Positions 33,171 to 41,658 of a stretch of 64,000 nt of DNA are shown here, in pieces (within the stretch, counting starts at the first letter, position 1; every line of letters starts with the position of its first letter). The notes under the pieces are model-generated. The model did no database searches. It had not been told where the DNA came from and saw nothing but the letters and a program-made list of their open reading frames with translations. This DNA is from Pedobacter sp. Leaf176. GTDB taxonomy: Bacteria > Bacteroidota > Bacteroidia > Sphingobacteriales > Sphingobacteriaceae. The position numbers and the translations under genes were made by a program. Location of the stretch: positions 1,012,853-1,076,852 of the forward strand of contig NZ_LMPD01000001.1 of the NCBI RefSeq assembly GCF_001424305.1, in the 5' to 3' direction.

Positions 33171-34541
33171 ATGTTAGATTCATTAAAGAAAATGTTTTCA
33201 GGCAACGAGGCAGATATTCCGGTAAATACAGGAAGTAAGCCTGATATTTCAAGGGTAAAATCTGCAGAGTTATACGAGAAGTCAAAAACTTATTTCCCTG
33301 GTGGTGTAAACTCGCCGGTTAGGGCTTTTAAATCGGTTTACGGAACACCTCTCTTTATTGAAAAAGGTGACGGTTGCTTCGTTTGGGATGCGGATGGAAA
33401 CAAATTCATTGATTTTTGTGGAAGTTGGGGCCCATTAATTTTAGGTCACAATAACCTGAAAATCAGGGAAAAAGTCATCGAAGTGATGCAGAATGGAATG
33501 AGCTTTGGTGCACCAACTGCATTAGAAAATGAACTGGCAGAGCTGATTATCAAGAATAATCGTTTTGTAGAGAAAATTCGTTTTACAAGTTCTGGAACAG
33601 AAGCTGTAATGTCAGCCATTCGTTTGGCAAGAGGTTTTACTGGCAGGGACAAGATTTTAAAATTTGAAGGTTGCTATCACGGTCACAGCGATTCGCTTCT
33701 GGTCAAAGCTGGTTCAGGATTGGTTACTTTCGGCGAAACCTCTTCTGCAGGCGTACCGAAATCCTTTGCTGAAGAAACCATCGTTATTCCTTTAAATGAT
33801 AAAAATGCAATTGAAACGGCTTTTTCGCAATTTAAAAATCAGATTGCTGCGGTAATTATCGAGGGTATTCCTGCTAATAACGGATTAATTATGCAGGATG
33901 AAGAATACATTCATTTCCTGCGCAAAATTTGTAAGGAGAACAATTCGCTTTTAATTTTTGATGAAGTTATTACTGGCTTTAGAGTTGGTTTCGAGGGCGC
34001 TGCTGCTTACTATGGTATCATACCGGATATCGTAACCTACGGCAAAATTATTGGTGGCGGCTTACCTGTTGGTATGTATGGTGCTTCTGCAGAAATTATG
34101 AGCCATATTTCGCCTGATGGTGGCGTTTACCAGGCGGGTACGTTATCGGGCAATCCGGTGGCTATGGCTGCAGGTATTGCAACTTTAACCGAGCTGAATA
34201 AATCTGGATTTTACAAAGATTTAAATAATAAAACGCAGGAGTTTGTAGCAAGTATCCAGCGGTTTGCTACTGCAAGAAATTATAAATTCAAGGTGTTTAC
34301 TGTAGGTTCTATTTTCTGGTTCGCATTTACCGATAAGGATAAAATTCAGTCAGCTGACGATATTGATGCAAGCAGTATGGAGAAATTCAAAATCATGCAC
34401 CGTGAATTGTTGAATCGGGGAATTTATTTAGGCCCATCGGGATATGAAGTTGGTTTTGTATCTTCAGCACATACTAAAATTGAACTGGAGAAAGCGAAAA
34501 GAGCTATTTTTGAAGCATTGGACTTGGTGTTTAAGAAGTAG
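33171..34541 (+). CDS. hemL: Glutamate-1-semialdehyde 2,1-aminomutase HemL
   Basis: This 456-residue PLP enzyme makes 5-aminolevulinate. The PLP lysine is Lys292 in VTYGKIIGGGLPVG, with FTSSGTEAVMSAIR and FDEVITGFR also visible. The first 25-30 residues (MLDSLKKMFSGNEADIPV) precede the usual family start near SAELYEKSK; they could be real or could come from an upstream Met, but no better internal start is visible. With hemA it makes the precursor used by hemB. Confidence 0.96.
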   Translation: MLDSLKKMFSGNEADIPVNTGSKPDISRVKSAELYEKSKTYFPGGVNSPVRAFKSVYGTPLFIEKGDGCFVWDADGNKFIDFCGSWGPLILGHNNLKIREKVIEVMQNGMSFGAPTALENELAELIIKNNRFVEKIRFTSSGTEAVMSAIRLARGFTGRDKILKFEGCYHGHSDSLLVKAGSGLVTFGETSSAGVPKSFAEETIVIPLNDKNAIETAFSQFKNQIAAVIIEGIPANNGLIMQDEEYIHFLRKICKENNSLLIFDEVITGFRVGFEGAAAYYGIIPDIVTYGKIIGGGLPVGMYGASAEIMSHISPDGGVYQAGTLSGNPVAMAAGIATLTELNKSGFYKDLNNKTQEFVASIQRFATARNYKFKVFTVGSIFWFAFTDKDKIQSADDIDASSMEKFKIMHRELLNRGIYLGPSGYEVGFVSSAHTKIELEKAKRAIFEALDLVFKK

Positions 34542-34897
34542 TATTTAACAACAAAGGACGCTGAGATTTTCACAGAGAACACAGAGGTTTTTAGATGATA
34601 TAAATTAAGTTTATAAAACTTTGAGGGAAATTCCTCCCAATTTAATCGGGAGGTTGAGGATGGTTTTTAAGTTTGTTGCATAAGCCCAGGTTCTCTAAAC
34701 CAGATTGAAACAAATGCTGGTTTTTAGTTGGCAGAAACGAAAATCGGGAACGATCTAACCTTAGTGAACAGGAACTTGCTTTCTAAATAATAAGAATTAA
34801 ATGGTTCGTGAGGACACGAACCATAGCGATAATATATACTATGATTTAATGGATAAATCTTTAAATCCTTAGATCATAAAAATCCTGGTAAAGACAG
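34542..34897. other. Gene-free stretch of 356 bases with repeats
   Basis: 34551-34594 is a CACAGAG-type repeat (GCTGAGATTTTCACAGAG, then AACACAGAGG). 34626-34720 is copy B of the repeat first seen at 27955-28040, with a CCTCCC/GGGAGG hairpin. A short AT-rich segment with ATTAAATGG and AATCCTTAGATC precedes the kinase gene. No other gene or RNA is seen. Confidence 0.6.
34630..34720. repeat. Dispersed repeat, copy B (partner at 27955-28040)
   Basis: CCTCCCAATTTAATCGGGAGG forms a hairpin, followed by GTTTTTAAGTTTGTTGCA and CTCTAAACCAGATTGAA, in the same order as the earlier copy. Confidence 0.6.
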
Positions 34898-35764
34898 ATG
34901 AAGAAATCCATTGTTATATTTTACGCACTATTGCTCTATGCATTAATCCAACTTATTTCCTGGGGGACTTTAGTGGTACGTTTGCAACCAAGCAGAATGA
35001 CCATGATTATGGGCGAGGGTTCGGTGTTTTTGTTTCTGCTTTGTATTGGCGGCTATTTTTTACATCAATCTTTAAAGCGTGAAGATAAGTTGAAAGAACA
35101 ACAGCAAAACTTCCTGATGTCGATTACACATGAATTGAAATCGCCCTTAGCCGCAATCAAACTTTCTATTCAAACTATTGTTAAAAGAGATTTAGACAAA
35201 GCCAGACAGGTCTCTTTGTTGAATAACTCATTAAAAGACATAGAACGCTTGGATGATTTAGTTGAAAATATGTTGCTGGCCACTAAAATTGAAAACCGTT
35301 CTTACAGTTTTCCAAAAGAGGAATTTAATTTCTCTGAATTGGTATATAAAATCACGGATAGGCTGCAGGTTCATTCTTGTGGTAACGAGCAACTGATTAA
35401 TGTGCAAATTCAGCCAAATTTGCAGTTGGTTGGTGACAAATTTGCCTTATCGTCAGTAGTCACTAATTTAATAGAGAACGCAGTCAAGTATTCAAGTCCC
35501 TGCGACGAGGTGAATGTGCTTTTAAACAAAGTTGACGGACATATTCAACTAAGTGTAATAGATAAAGGCCCGGGTATTTCAGATGCCGAAAAAATGTTGA
35601 TATTTGATAAATTTTACCGCGTTGGTAATGAGAATGTCAGGAAAGCGAAAGGAACAGGTTTAGGCTTGTTTATTGTGAAAGAGGTTTTACAATACCATGA
35701 TGCAGATATTACAGTTAAAGACAATTTGCCCCAAGGAAGTATTTTTGAAGTAACATTTAGTTAA
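34898..35764 (+). CDS. Sensor histidine kinase, intramembrane-sensing type
   Basis: This 288-residue kinase has two membrane helices (about 5-27 and 42-58) joined by a loop of only about 14 residues, so there is no room for a periplasmic sensor domain. His78 in ITHELKSPLAAI is the phosphorylated residue. The ATP-binding part has TNLIENAVKYSS (N box), DKGPGIS (G1) and GTGLGLFIVKE (G2). It is encoded nine bases ahead of the response regulator. It lies within the heme cluster, but a heme link is only inferred from position. Confidence 0.95.
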   Translation: MKKSIVIFYALLLYALIQLISWGTLVVRLQPSRMTMIMGEGSVFLFLLCIGGYFLHQSLKREDKLKEQQQNFLMSITHELKSPLAAIKLSIQTIVKRDLDKARQVSLLNNSLKDIERLDDLVENMLLATKIENRSYSFPKEEFNFSELVYKITDRLQVHSCGNEQLINVQIQPNLQLVGDKFALSSVVTNLIENAVKYSSPCDEVNVLLNKVDGHIQLSVIDKGPGISDAEKMLIFDKFYRVGNENVRKAKGTGLGLFIVKEVLQYHDADITVKDNLPQGSIFEVTFS

Positions 35765-35772
35765 TCTCAATT

Positions 35773-36477
35773 ATGTCACAAAAACTAAGAATTCTATTGG
35801 TAGAAGACGAGGACCACTTGTTAGATGCTATCAAATTAAACCTTGAACTTGAGGGTTATAAAGTTCATGCCGTTAAAGACGGCAAAACCGCTCTTAAAAT
35901 TTTTAAAGAAGAACGCTTTAACTTAATTGTTTTAGATGTCATGTTGCCTGAAATGGACGGATTCCAGGTATGTGAAACAATTCGTTTAGAAAACGCAGAA
36001 GTTCCGATTATGTTTTTAACCGCTAAAAACACTTCAGAGGATCGTGTTTTAGGTTTGAAAAAAGGTGCAGATGATTATTTGGTTAAGCCTTTCAACTTAG
36101 AAGAATTAATTCTTCGTGTTGGTATTTTAGTCAAACGCAGTTTGAAATCGGACGATTTAAAAGAATTAAATTCTTACAAAATCGGTGATAAAACAATTTA
36201 TTTCAACTCTTTTGAATTAAAACACGATGATGGTACCATTACACCTTTAACCAAAAAGGAAACGATGTTATTGAAACTATTGATCGAACGTAAAAACGAT
36301 GCAGTTTCTCGTGAACAGATTTTGGAGACGGTATGGAATTATGATGTTTATCCATCAACAAGAACGATTGATAACTTCATTTTAACGTTCCGAAAGTATT
36401 TTGAACCAGACCAGAAAAACCCGGTTTATTTTCACTCAATTCGTGGTGTAGGTTATAAATTTACCGATATTCATTAA
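35773..36477 (+). CDS. OmpR/PhoB-family response regulator
   Basis: This 234-residue protein has a receiver domain with acidic residues ED (11-12), phosphorylated Asp55 in IVLDVMLPEMDG, Thr83 in LTAK and Lys105 in LVKPF. The C-terminal winged-helix domain begins near residue 130 and ends with SREQILETVWNYDVYPSTRTIDNFI and RGVGYKF. It pairs with the kinase encoded directly upstream and controls unknown targets. The next gene begins at its stop codon (TAATG). Confidence 0.97.
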   Translation: MSQKLRILLVEDEDHLLDAIKLNLELEGYKVHAVKDGKTALKIFKEERFNLIVLDVMLPEMDGFQVCETIRLENAEVPIMFLTAKNTSEDRVLGLKKGADDYLVKPFNLEELILRVGILVKRSLKSDDLKELNSYKIGDKTIYFNSFELKHDDGTITPLTKKETMLLKLLIERKNDAVSREQILETVWNYDVYPSTRTIDNFILTFRKYFEPDQKNPVYFHSIRGVGYKFTDIH

Positions 36478-36992
36478 TGTACAATAGCTTAGGCAGGTAT
36501 GCGTTGATGGCCGTCTTTTTACTGGCCGCTTTGGTATGCGTGTTTTTTATTCAATATGAGCTGGCTGCGGTTGCAGGCTTTCTGTTCTTTTTTGTTATCT
36601 GGAGTCATTTCAGGCACAGTTCTGTTTTAATGGCATCCAAATATTTTAAGAATAATGAGTTTGAGAAAGCAAAGCTAATGCTGGCTGAAGTGCCGAATCC
36701 GGAAAGACTATCGAAAAACCGAAGAGGTTATTACGAATTTATGCAGGGCAATATGGCCTTGAAAGAAGAACTTTGGGATAAGGCTGAATACCATTTCCAA
36801 CTGGCAAGCCGCTTTCCGGTTGGCGGGAAAACCCAAAAGTCATTTGTTCTGATTCATTTAGCCAATCTGGCTTTGCGGAAAAAGGATAAGGAAAAGGCGG
36901 AGGCTTATGTAAAAGTAGCTAAAGAGCTTGCAGAATCTACACGTTCAAAAGATATAATTCTTAAGATTGAGAGAGAAATAAGCAAATTATAA
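36477..36992 (+). CDS. Membrane-anchored TPR-like protein
   Basis: This 171-residue protein has an N-terminal hydrophobic region (about 8-45, two helices) and then helical repeats of the TPR kind: NEFEKAKLMLAEVPN, RRGYYEFMQGNMALKEELWDKAEYHFQLA and KDKEKAEAYVKVAKELAE. It overlaps the regulator gene by one base, so it is part of the same operon and may be an accessory protein of the two-component system. Function unknown. Confidence 0.85.
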   Translation: MYNSLGRYALMAVFLLAALVCVFFIQYELAAVAGFLFFFVIWSHFRHSSVLMASKYFKNNEFEKAKLMLAEVPNPERLSKNRRGYYEFMQGNMALKEELWDKAEYHFQLASRFPVGGKTQKSFVLIHLANLALRKKDKEKAEAYVKVAKELAESTRSKDIILKIEREISKL

Positions 36993-37065
36993 TATTCGTA
37001 TTGTCATTTTGAGAAACGAAGCGCCGGTTTAGGAATAAAAAGGTACTTCGTTTTTTTTTATTTTA

Positions 37066-37073
37066 TACCTTTG
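37066..37073 (+). promoter_or_regulatory. Bacteroidota -7 box upstream of hemE
   Basis: TACCTTTG matches TAnnTTTG exactly, 131 bases before the hemE ATG. No TTG lies at the exact -33 distance; TTCG is near. Low to moderate confidence. Confidence 0.4.
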
Positions 37074-37204
37074 CAGAATTAAAATTTTAGCCGAATCGTC
37101 TTGCTAATCCGATGGCTATCGGATTTATTTCAGCATCTTTTTTTGCTGTTAAGGCCCTGAACTAATTTCAGGGTGACGTTGACTGAAGAATACAAATACA
37201 AATC

Positions 37205-38230
37205 ATGAAGAACAATTTATTTTTAGACGCTGCATTTTCAAAACAAACGGAGCGCCCGCCAGTATGGATGATGCGTCAGGCGGGTCGTTTTATGCCGCAA
37301 TATTGGGAGATTAAAAACAAATACTCTTTTTTAGAGATGTGTAAAACTCCCGAAATTGCAGCCGATGTTACAATGTTACCTGTTGATTTGTTAGGCATTG
37401 ATGCAGCAATTTTATTTTGTGATATTTTGGTAACTGGTGAGGCCATGGGTGGCGATTTGAGTTTCACTCAGGGTGTGGGTCCAAAGTTTGCAAATCCCGT
37501 GCGTAATGCGCAGGATATAGACAACTTAAATGTTGATTGTTTAGATGAATTGCAATACGTAGCAGATGCGATTAAAGTAATTCAGCAACGTTTGAATGGA
37601 AGTATTCCGTTAATTGGTTTCGCCGGTGCACCTTTTACGGTAATGAGTTACCTAATTGAGGGTGGTTCTTCCAAAGACTTTAAGTTAACAAAGCTTTTTA
37701 TACACAACCAACCCGAACTGGCGCACAAGCTTTTGGCTAAAATTGCTAAGGTAACGGCTGATTATCTGAATCTTCAGATTGCTGCGGGTGTAAATGCTGT
37801 TCAGATTTTCGATAGCTGGGCGCTCGCTTTATCGTGGAACGATTACCAGGAATTCTCTCATCGCTATATTCAGGAGATTATTTCGAATTTAAATAGAAAA
37901 GACATTCCGGTTATCTCTTTTTGTAAAGGAAGTTCAGTTTTTGCGCCGATTATGGCTGAAGCAAAACCAGATGTGATTTCGGTAGATTGGAATGCAGATT
38001 TATTGAACATTAAAAATGCTTTGCCGGCAGGGATTGCCGTTCAGGGGAATTTAGATCCACACATTTTATATGCTGACCAATCCGTAATCAAAACGCAAAT
38101 TCATAAATTGTTCGAACGCATGCGTGGAACGGAAGGTTTTATCTTCAATTTAGGTCATGGTATTATGCCAGATATTCCTTTCGATAATGTGAAGTATGCG
38201 ATTGAAGTTGTTAAGGAGTTTAGGTATTAG
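37205..38230 (+). CDS. hemE: Uroporphyrinogen decarboxylase HemE
   Basis: This 341-residue enzyme removes four carboxyl groups from uroporphyrinogen III. The two family signatures are present: RPPVWMMRQAGRFMPQYWE near residues 17-35 and GFAGAPFTVMSYLIEGG near 139-155. Length is normal. It follows the regulator operon after about 210 bases, and a CCCTAAATCCCCTAAAGGG-type repeat begins right after its stop at 38230. The next gene downstream is a toxin-antitoxin pair, then hemJ. Confidence 0.97.
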   Translation: MKNNLFLDAAFSKQTERPPVWMMRQAGRFMPQYWEIKNKYSFLEMCKTPEIAADVTMLPVDLLGIDAAILFCDILVTGEAMGGDLSFTQGVGPKFANPVRNAQDIDNLNVDCLDELQYVADAIKVIQQRLNGSIPLIGFAGAPFTVMSYLIEGGSSKDFKLTKLFIHNQPELAHKLLAKIAKVTADYLNLQIAAGVNAVQIFDSWALALSWNDYQEFSHRYIQEIISNLNRKDIPVISFCKGSSVFAPIMAEAKPDVISVDWNADLLNIKNALPAGIAVQGNLDPHILYADQSVIKTQIHKLFERMRGTEGFIFNLGHGIMPDIPFDNVKYAIEVVKEFRY

Positions 38231-38272
38231 ATCCCTAAATCCCCTAAAGGGACTTTGAACAGCGGGCGTAAA
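38229..38272. repeat. Dispersed CCCTAAATCCCC repeat
   Basis: AGATCCCTAAATCCCCTAAAGG followed by GACTTTGAACAGCGGGCG. This wording is frequent between genes in Bacteroidota genomes (from memory, not checked). It begins at the hemE stop codon. Confidence 0.5.
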
Positions 38273-38320
38273 TCGTTATATTTGGATATATAAATTCTCA
38301 TTTAATTTAAAATTTTTCTA

Positions 38321-38500
38321 ATGAAAAAGGCTGAAATCATTGATACTTTGAAAGAGATGCCAGACGAGTTTTCTGCTGACGAATTAATAGAAAGGATCTT
38401 ATTACTTCAAAAGATTGATGTAGGATTGAATCAGGTAAAGGAGGGTAAGGTTTATTCCGAAGAAGACGCTGAACAAAAATTAGACAGATGGCTAAAATAG
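38321..38500 (+). CDS. Antitoxin of a ParE/RelE-type pair (59 residues)
   Basis: This short open frame starts MKKAEIIDTLKEMPDEFSAD and continues with ELIERILLLQKIDVGLNQ; the end KVYSEEDAEQKLDRWLK is typical of antitoxins whose C-terminus wraps the toxin. Its last 13 bases overlap the toxin gene. Size, overlap, gene order (antitoxin first) and the partner support the call. It is shorter than 60 residues and easily missed. Confidence 0.85.
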   Translation: MKKAEIIDTLKEMPDEFSADELIERILLLQKIDVGLNQVKEGKVYSEEDAEQKLDRWLK

Positions 38501-38775
38501 TCTGGACTGAAATAGCTATTGATGATTTAAATAATATTGCAAACTTCCACAGTCAGTATTCTGATAATTTTGCATCAGCTCTAATCAAAAAACTTTTCAA
38601 CAAGCCGAAAATTTTAAAGGGAATGCCAGAATTAGGTCGAATTGTTCCTGAAAGAGATAATGAAGCTATTCGTGAACTTATTGAGGGCAACTATCGTATT
38701 ATTTATTTTTTCGACCGAGAAATAGATACAGTAGAGATCATCACAATTCATCATGCCTCCCAACCATTTTTATAA
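38488..38775 (+). CDS. RelE/ParE-family toxin
   Basis: This 95-residue protein matches the ParE layout: an N-terminal strand (AKIVWTEIAIDDLNNIANF), helix pair with LIKKLFNKPKILKGMPELGRIVPE, REL-EGNYRIIYFF, then IITIHHASQPF. ParE toxins block gyrase, RelE toxins cut mRNA; the RIIY and HHASQPF pattern fits ParE-like members better. The toxin is co-transcribed with the antitoxin and sits between hemE and hemJ. Confidence 0.9.
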   Translation: MAKIVWTEIAIDDLNNIANFHSQYSDNFASALIKKLFNKPKILKGMPELGRIVPERDNEAIRELIEGNYRIIYFFDREIDTVEIITIHHASQPFL

Positions 38776-38789
38776 TATTTGCCTTTCTA

Positions 38790-39350
38790 ATGATAGAAAC
38801 CCTACAACCATATTATTATTACTTTGTTGCCGTACACATCGTATTTGTAATTAGTTGGATGGCAGGATTATTTTATATTTTAAGTCTTTTTATTTACCAT
38901 ACTGAGGCTAACGATAAACCTGAACCTGAAAAGACAATCCTGGTAAATCAGTTCGTTAAAATGGAAGGCACGCTATGGAAAATTATCTGTGCTCCAGCAA
39001 TGATAATTTCAGTCTTAGCCGGGGTTTCCATGCTTACCTTGCATCAAGGATTGCTACAGACCGATTGGATGCATGTAAAACTTGGTTTAGTAATTGGACT
39101 CTTGATTTATCATTTTATTTGCCAGAACATCGTAAAGCAGTTAAAAAACAATCAATTTAAATTGAGTAGTTTTCAACTTCGCTTATGGAGAGAACTGGCT
39201 ACAATTTTTATGATTGCAATTGTGTTCGTGGTTATCCTTAAGAATGCAATCAACTGGATTTATGGGTTAATTGGTATAATGGGGATTGCAATGGCGATTA
39301 TGATTGCTGTGAAGCTGTATAAAAATTACCGTAAGAAGCGTGGCGAATAA
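38790..39350 (+). CDS. hemJ: HemJ-type protoporphyrinogen oxidase (CopD/UPF0093 family)
   Basis: This 186-residue membrane protein has four helices. His16 in FVAVHIVFVISWMAGLFY and Lys97 in WMHVKLGLV are placed like the His and Lys that HemJ needs. HemJ oxidises protoporphyrinogen IX and replaces HemG/HemY in many bacteria. Its place in the heme cluster behind hemE supports this over a copper-resistance role. It starts 14 bases after the toxin gene. No hemG or hemY is seen here. Confidence 0.9.
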   Translation: MIETLQPYYYYFVAVHIVFVISWMAGLFYILSLFIYHTEANDKPEPEKTILVNQFVKMEGTLWKIICAPAMIISVLAGVSMLTLHQGLLQTDWMHVKLGLVIGLLIYHFICQNIVKQLKNNQFKLSSFQLRLWRELATIFMIAIVFVVILKNAINWIYGLIGIMGIAMAIMIAVKLYKNYRKKRGE

Positions 39351-39354
39351 TATG

Positions 39355-39473
39355 GTACTACAAAGCCACTAAGCCACCAAAATATGTTTGTAAGTAAAGG
39401 TGTTAGAAACTTTGTGTCCTTTGTGTCTTGGTGGTCAACTCATATTAACTTTGTTTCCTTTGCGTCAACTTGT
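39355..39473. repeat. CACTAAGCCACC / CCTTTGTGTC dispersed repeat
   Basis: CAAAGCCACTAAGCCACC on the left and TTTGTGTCCTTTGTGTCTTGG on the right are roughly inverted; a third piece reads TTTGTTTCCTTTGCGTC. It is in the family with 27791-27852. Confidence 0.6.
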
Positions 39474-39480
39474 ATTCAAT

Positions 39481-39520
39481 TCCTGATACCAGATACTTGC
39501 GGCTTTATACTTTACGAAAA
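39481..39520 (+). repeat. Heptad repeat array before 39554
   Basis: In sevens: CCTGATA CCAGATA CTTGCGG CTTTATA CTTTACG. An open frame begins upstream at 39470 and runs through this repeat; the true gene start is further on. Confidence 0.5.
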
Positions 39521-39553
39521 ACTATTCTAAATTTGTGGGATAAAACCAAACAC

Positions 39554-40711
39554 ATGTTTACAACCATTGGTCGTCAAAAAGCCTTATTCTTCCTATCTTT
39601 TCTTTTTAGTTCTTACTTCGCCTCAGCACAGTTCAATCAATCGGCTTTGGAAAACAGAATTCGTCCGGATAGCAATCTGACCAACGAAGTTCATTTCAAT
39701 TTCTATAATTTTAACTACGTTAGGAATTACGAGTATACAAATGATTTTCATGATGGTTATACCTTATATGGAACACAGTTGCAACCACAAATCGTCTATT
39801 ATGCACATCCGAATCTGGCCATAACCGCGGGTGCTTTTATTCGAAAAGATTTTGGTAGGAATGGAATATCAGATGCAAAACCATTGTTCAGTTTAAAATA
39901 CCATAAACGAAATTTAACTTTAATCTTTGGTAGTTTAGAAGGTGGAATTCAGCATAAATACATTGAGCCGCTTTACGATTTTGAAAGAACCATAACCACG
40001 CCAATTGAGTATGGAACGCAGCTTTTGGTTGAAAGGAAAAAATTTAATTTGGATGCCTGGATTGCATGGCAGAAAATGATTTACACCGGTGAGGCTGCAA
40101 AAGAAGAAATCATTGGTGGTTTATCTACCGAAACTACAATTGCAGAAGACAATGGATGGAAGTTTAGTTTTCCTGCACAGTTTCTGGCTTTCCACCAGGG
40201 CGGACAAATTGATGTATTAAAGGAAATTCCGATTAGTACCGTTTTTAATGGTGCTACGGGATTGAAATTGCACAAGGAAATTAATACGAACATTAAACAG
40301 ATTTATACCGATAACTACATCGCCATTTATAAAGATCTTTCCCCTGATAAAAGGCGTGCTTATCAAGGTGGTTTTGGGATGTGGTTGAATGCAGGCGTAG
40401 AAAGTAAATGGGGTAGTCTGGTTGCCTCTTATTGGAAAGGAAATAACTTCATCTCTATCAAAGGTATGCCGCTCTATGAATCGGTTTCCAGTAATTTGTA
40501 CACCAATGGTTTAAAGCAAAGTGGCCGAAATATTGTTTCGTTACGTTATGCTTATCAAAAGGAACTGATTCCTCATTTGTATCTTGATGTTCGCTTTGAA
40601 CCGCATATCGATTTAGATAATATGGATAAACAACTTCAATTCAACCACTCTTTTTTCCTGACCTATAAACAGGATTTTAAATTGTTTAAAGTGAAAAAGG
40701 ATGGAAGGTAG
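39554..40711 (+). CDS. Exported protein of unknown function, probably outer-membrane beta-barrel
   Basis: This 385-residue protein has a signal peptide from the ATG at 39554 (MFTTIGRQKALFFLSFLF, ending ASAQ near 26). The mature part is rich in alternating Tyr/Phe/Asn strands (NEVHFNFYNFNYVRNYEY, QPQIVYYAHPNLAITAGAF), with a C-terminal HSFFLTYKQDFKLFKV. That fits an outer-membrane barrel, but no family is recognised. The open frame could begin at 39470, but residues from there are encoded by a heptad repeat, and the signal peptide marks the later start. It stands alone. Confidence 0.75.
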   Translation: MFTTIGRQKALFFLSFLFSSYFASAQFNQSALENRIRPDSNLTNEVHFNFYNFNYVRNYEYTNDFHDGYTLYGTQLQPQIVYYAHPNLAITAGAFIRKDFGRNGISDAKPLFSLKYHKRNLTLIFGSLEGGIQHKYIEPLYDFERTITTPIEYGTQLLVERKKFNLDAWIAWQKMIYTGEAAKEEIIGGLSTETTIAEDNGWKFSFPAQFLAFHQGGQIDVLKEIPISTVFNGATGLKLHKEINTNIKQIYTDNYIAIYKDLSPDKRRAYQGGFGMWLNAGVESKWGSLVASYWKGNNFISIKGMPLYESVSSNLYTNGLKQSGRNIVSLRYAYQKELIPHLYLDVRFEPHIDLDNMDKQLQFNHSFFLTYKQDFKLFKVKKDGR

Positions 40712-41088
40712 AAGGCAGGAAGGTTGAGGGTGATTATTCTCACAAGATATCAACTTCTTAGGTTTTAAAACTAAGGGGTTTTATGTTTTATAGATTTCCG
40801 AAGTTCCACAACTCTTTGGAAGTCCCTGCCAGCTAAACCCGATAACAGCGAAAAACACGAAGGTGAGGAACGAACCGAGGCTTTGAAGCGGATAGCGGGA
40901 CTGACGTTTCAAAAATGCGCCTGCCATTGCTTTCCGAATTAAAAAACTATATCTTTCTAAAAAATTTATTCGACACTTATGTTCTTGACAATCAGTGTAT
41001 AAAGATATATTTTAACTTTTTTTAACTTTTTCTTACTTCCGATGCAACCAATGTTTGTAATCTGCCATCTTCTATATACAAACACACA
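40712..41088. other. Gene-free stretch of 377 bases with repeats
   Basis: 40760-40785 holds TTAGGTTTTAAAACTAAG, an inverted repeat around TTTTAAAA. 40831-40904 is a copy of the GCTAAACCCG...CGGGACTGA repeat (first copy at 280-388). Nothing that looks like a gene or RNA is seen. The sigma factor gene follows. Confidence 0.6.
40831..40904. repeat. GCTAAACCCG...CGGGACTGA dispersed repeat, copy B
   Basis: It starts AGCTAAACCCGATAACAGCG and ends GCGGGACTGA, with an unrelated middle part. Copy A is at 280-388. Confidence 0.65.
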
Positions 41089-41658
41089 ATGAAATTGACG
41101 CGAAGCTATACGATAAACGATTTGATGGAGGGCTGCAAAGCCGGCGACAGGAAGATGCAGGAGCTGCTATACAAGCAAACTGCTTCGAAAATGCTGGCTG
41201 TTTGTATGCGTTATGCGAAAGACAGAATGGAGGCTGAGGACATATTGCAGACCGGATACATTAAGATTTTTCAAAAAATTAAAGACTACCGGGGAGACGG
41301 CTCTTTTGAAGGCTGGATTAGAAGGGTGATGGTAAACACAGCTATCGAGAGTTACCGAAAGAATTTACGTAGCCTCAATGTGGTAGAAATCGACGAGGCT
41401 TATGAGCAACCCTCAACGGGATTCGATTTCGGTACTTTAGGTATGCAGGATTTGATGAAAGTGATACAAAAACTGGCCGATGGTTACAGAATGGTTTTCA
41501 ATATGTATGTGATTGAGGGTTATTCGCACAAAGAAATCGGCGAAACACTGGGTATATCAGAAGGTGCCAGTAAATCGCAGCTGTCGAGAGCCAGAGCAAT
41601 ATTAAAAGAAGAAATTATAAAAATGGAGGGATTTGGTTATGCAACCTATACAGGATAA
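41089..41658 (+). CDS. ECF-type RNA polymerase sigma factor
   Basis: This 189-residue sigma-70-family factor has region 2 (LYKQTASKMLAVCMRYAKDR, then DILQTGYIKIFQKIKDYRG) and region 4 with the helix-turn-helix GYSHKEIGETLGISEGASKS, and no region 1.1 or 3. It directs transcription of a small regulon under envelope signals. The stop overlaps the next gene by 20 bases, so the two are translated together. Expected to control its own operon, though no matching promoter was identified. Confidence 0.96.
   Translation: MKLTRSYTINDLMEGCKAGDRKMQELLYKQTASKMLAVCMRYAKDRMEAEDILQTGYIKIFQKIKDYRGDGSFEGWIRRVMVNTAIESYRKNLRSLNVVEIDEAYEQPSTGFDFGTLGMQDLMKVIQKLADGYRMVFNMYVIEGYSHKEIGETLGISEGASKSQLSRARAILKEEIIKMEGFGYATYTG

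Noticed and set aside
39470..39553. A longer N-terminus for the 39554 protein
   Set aside because: The added residues come from a heptad repeat, and a signal peptide starts at 39554.
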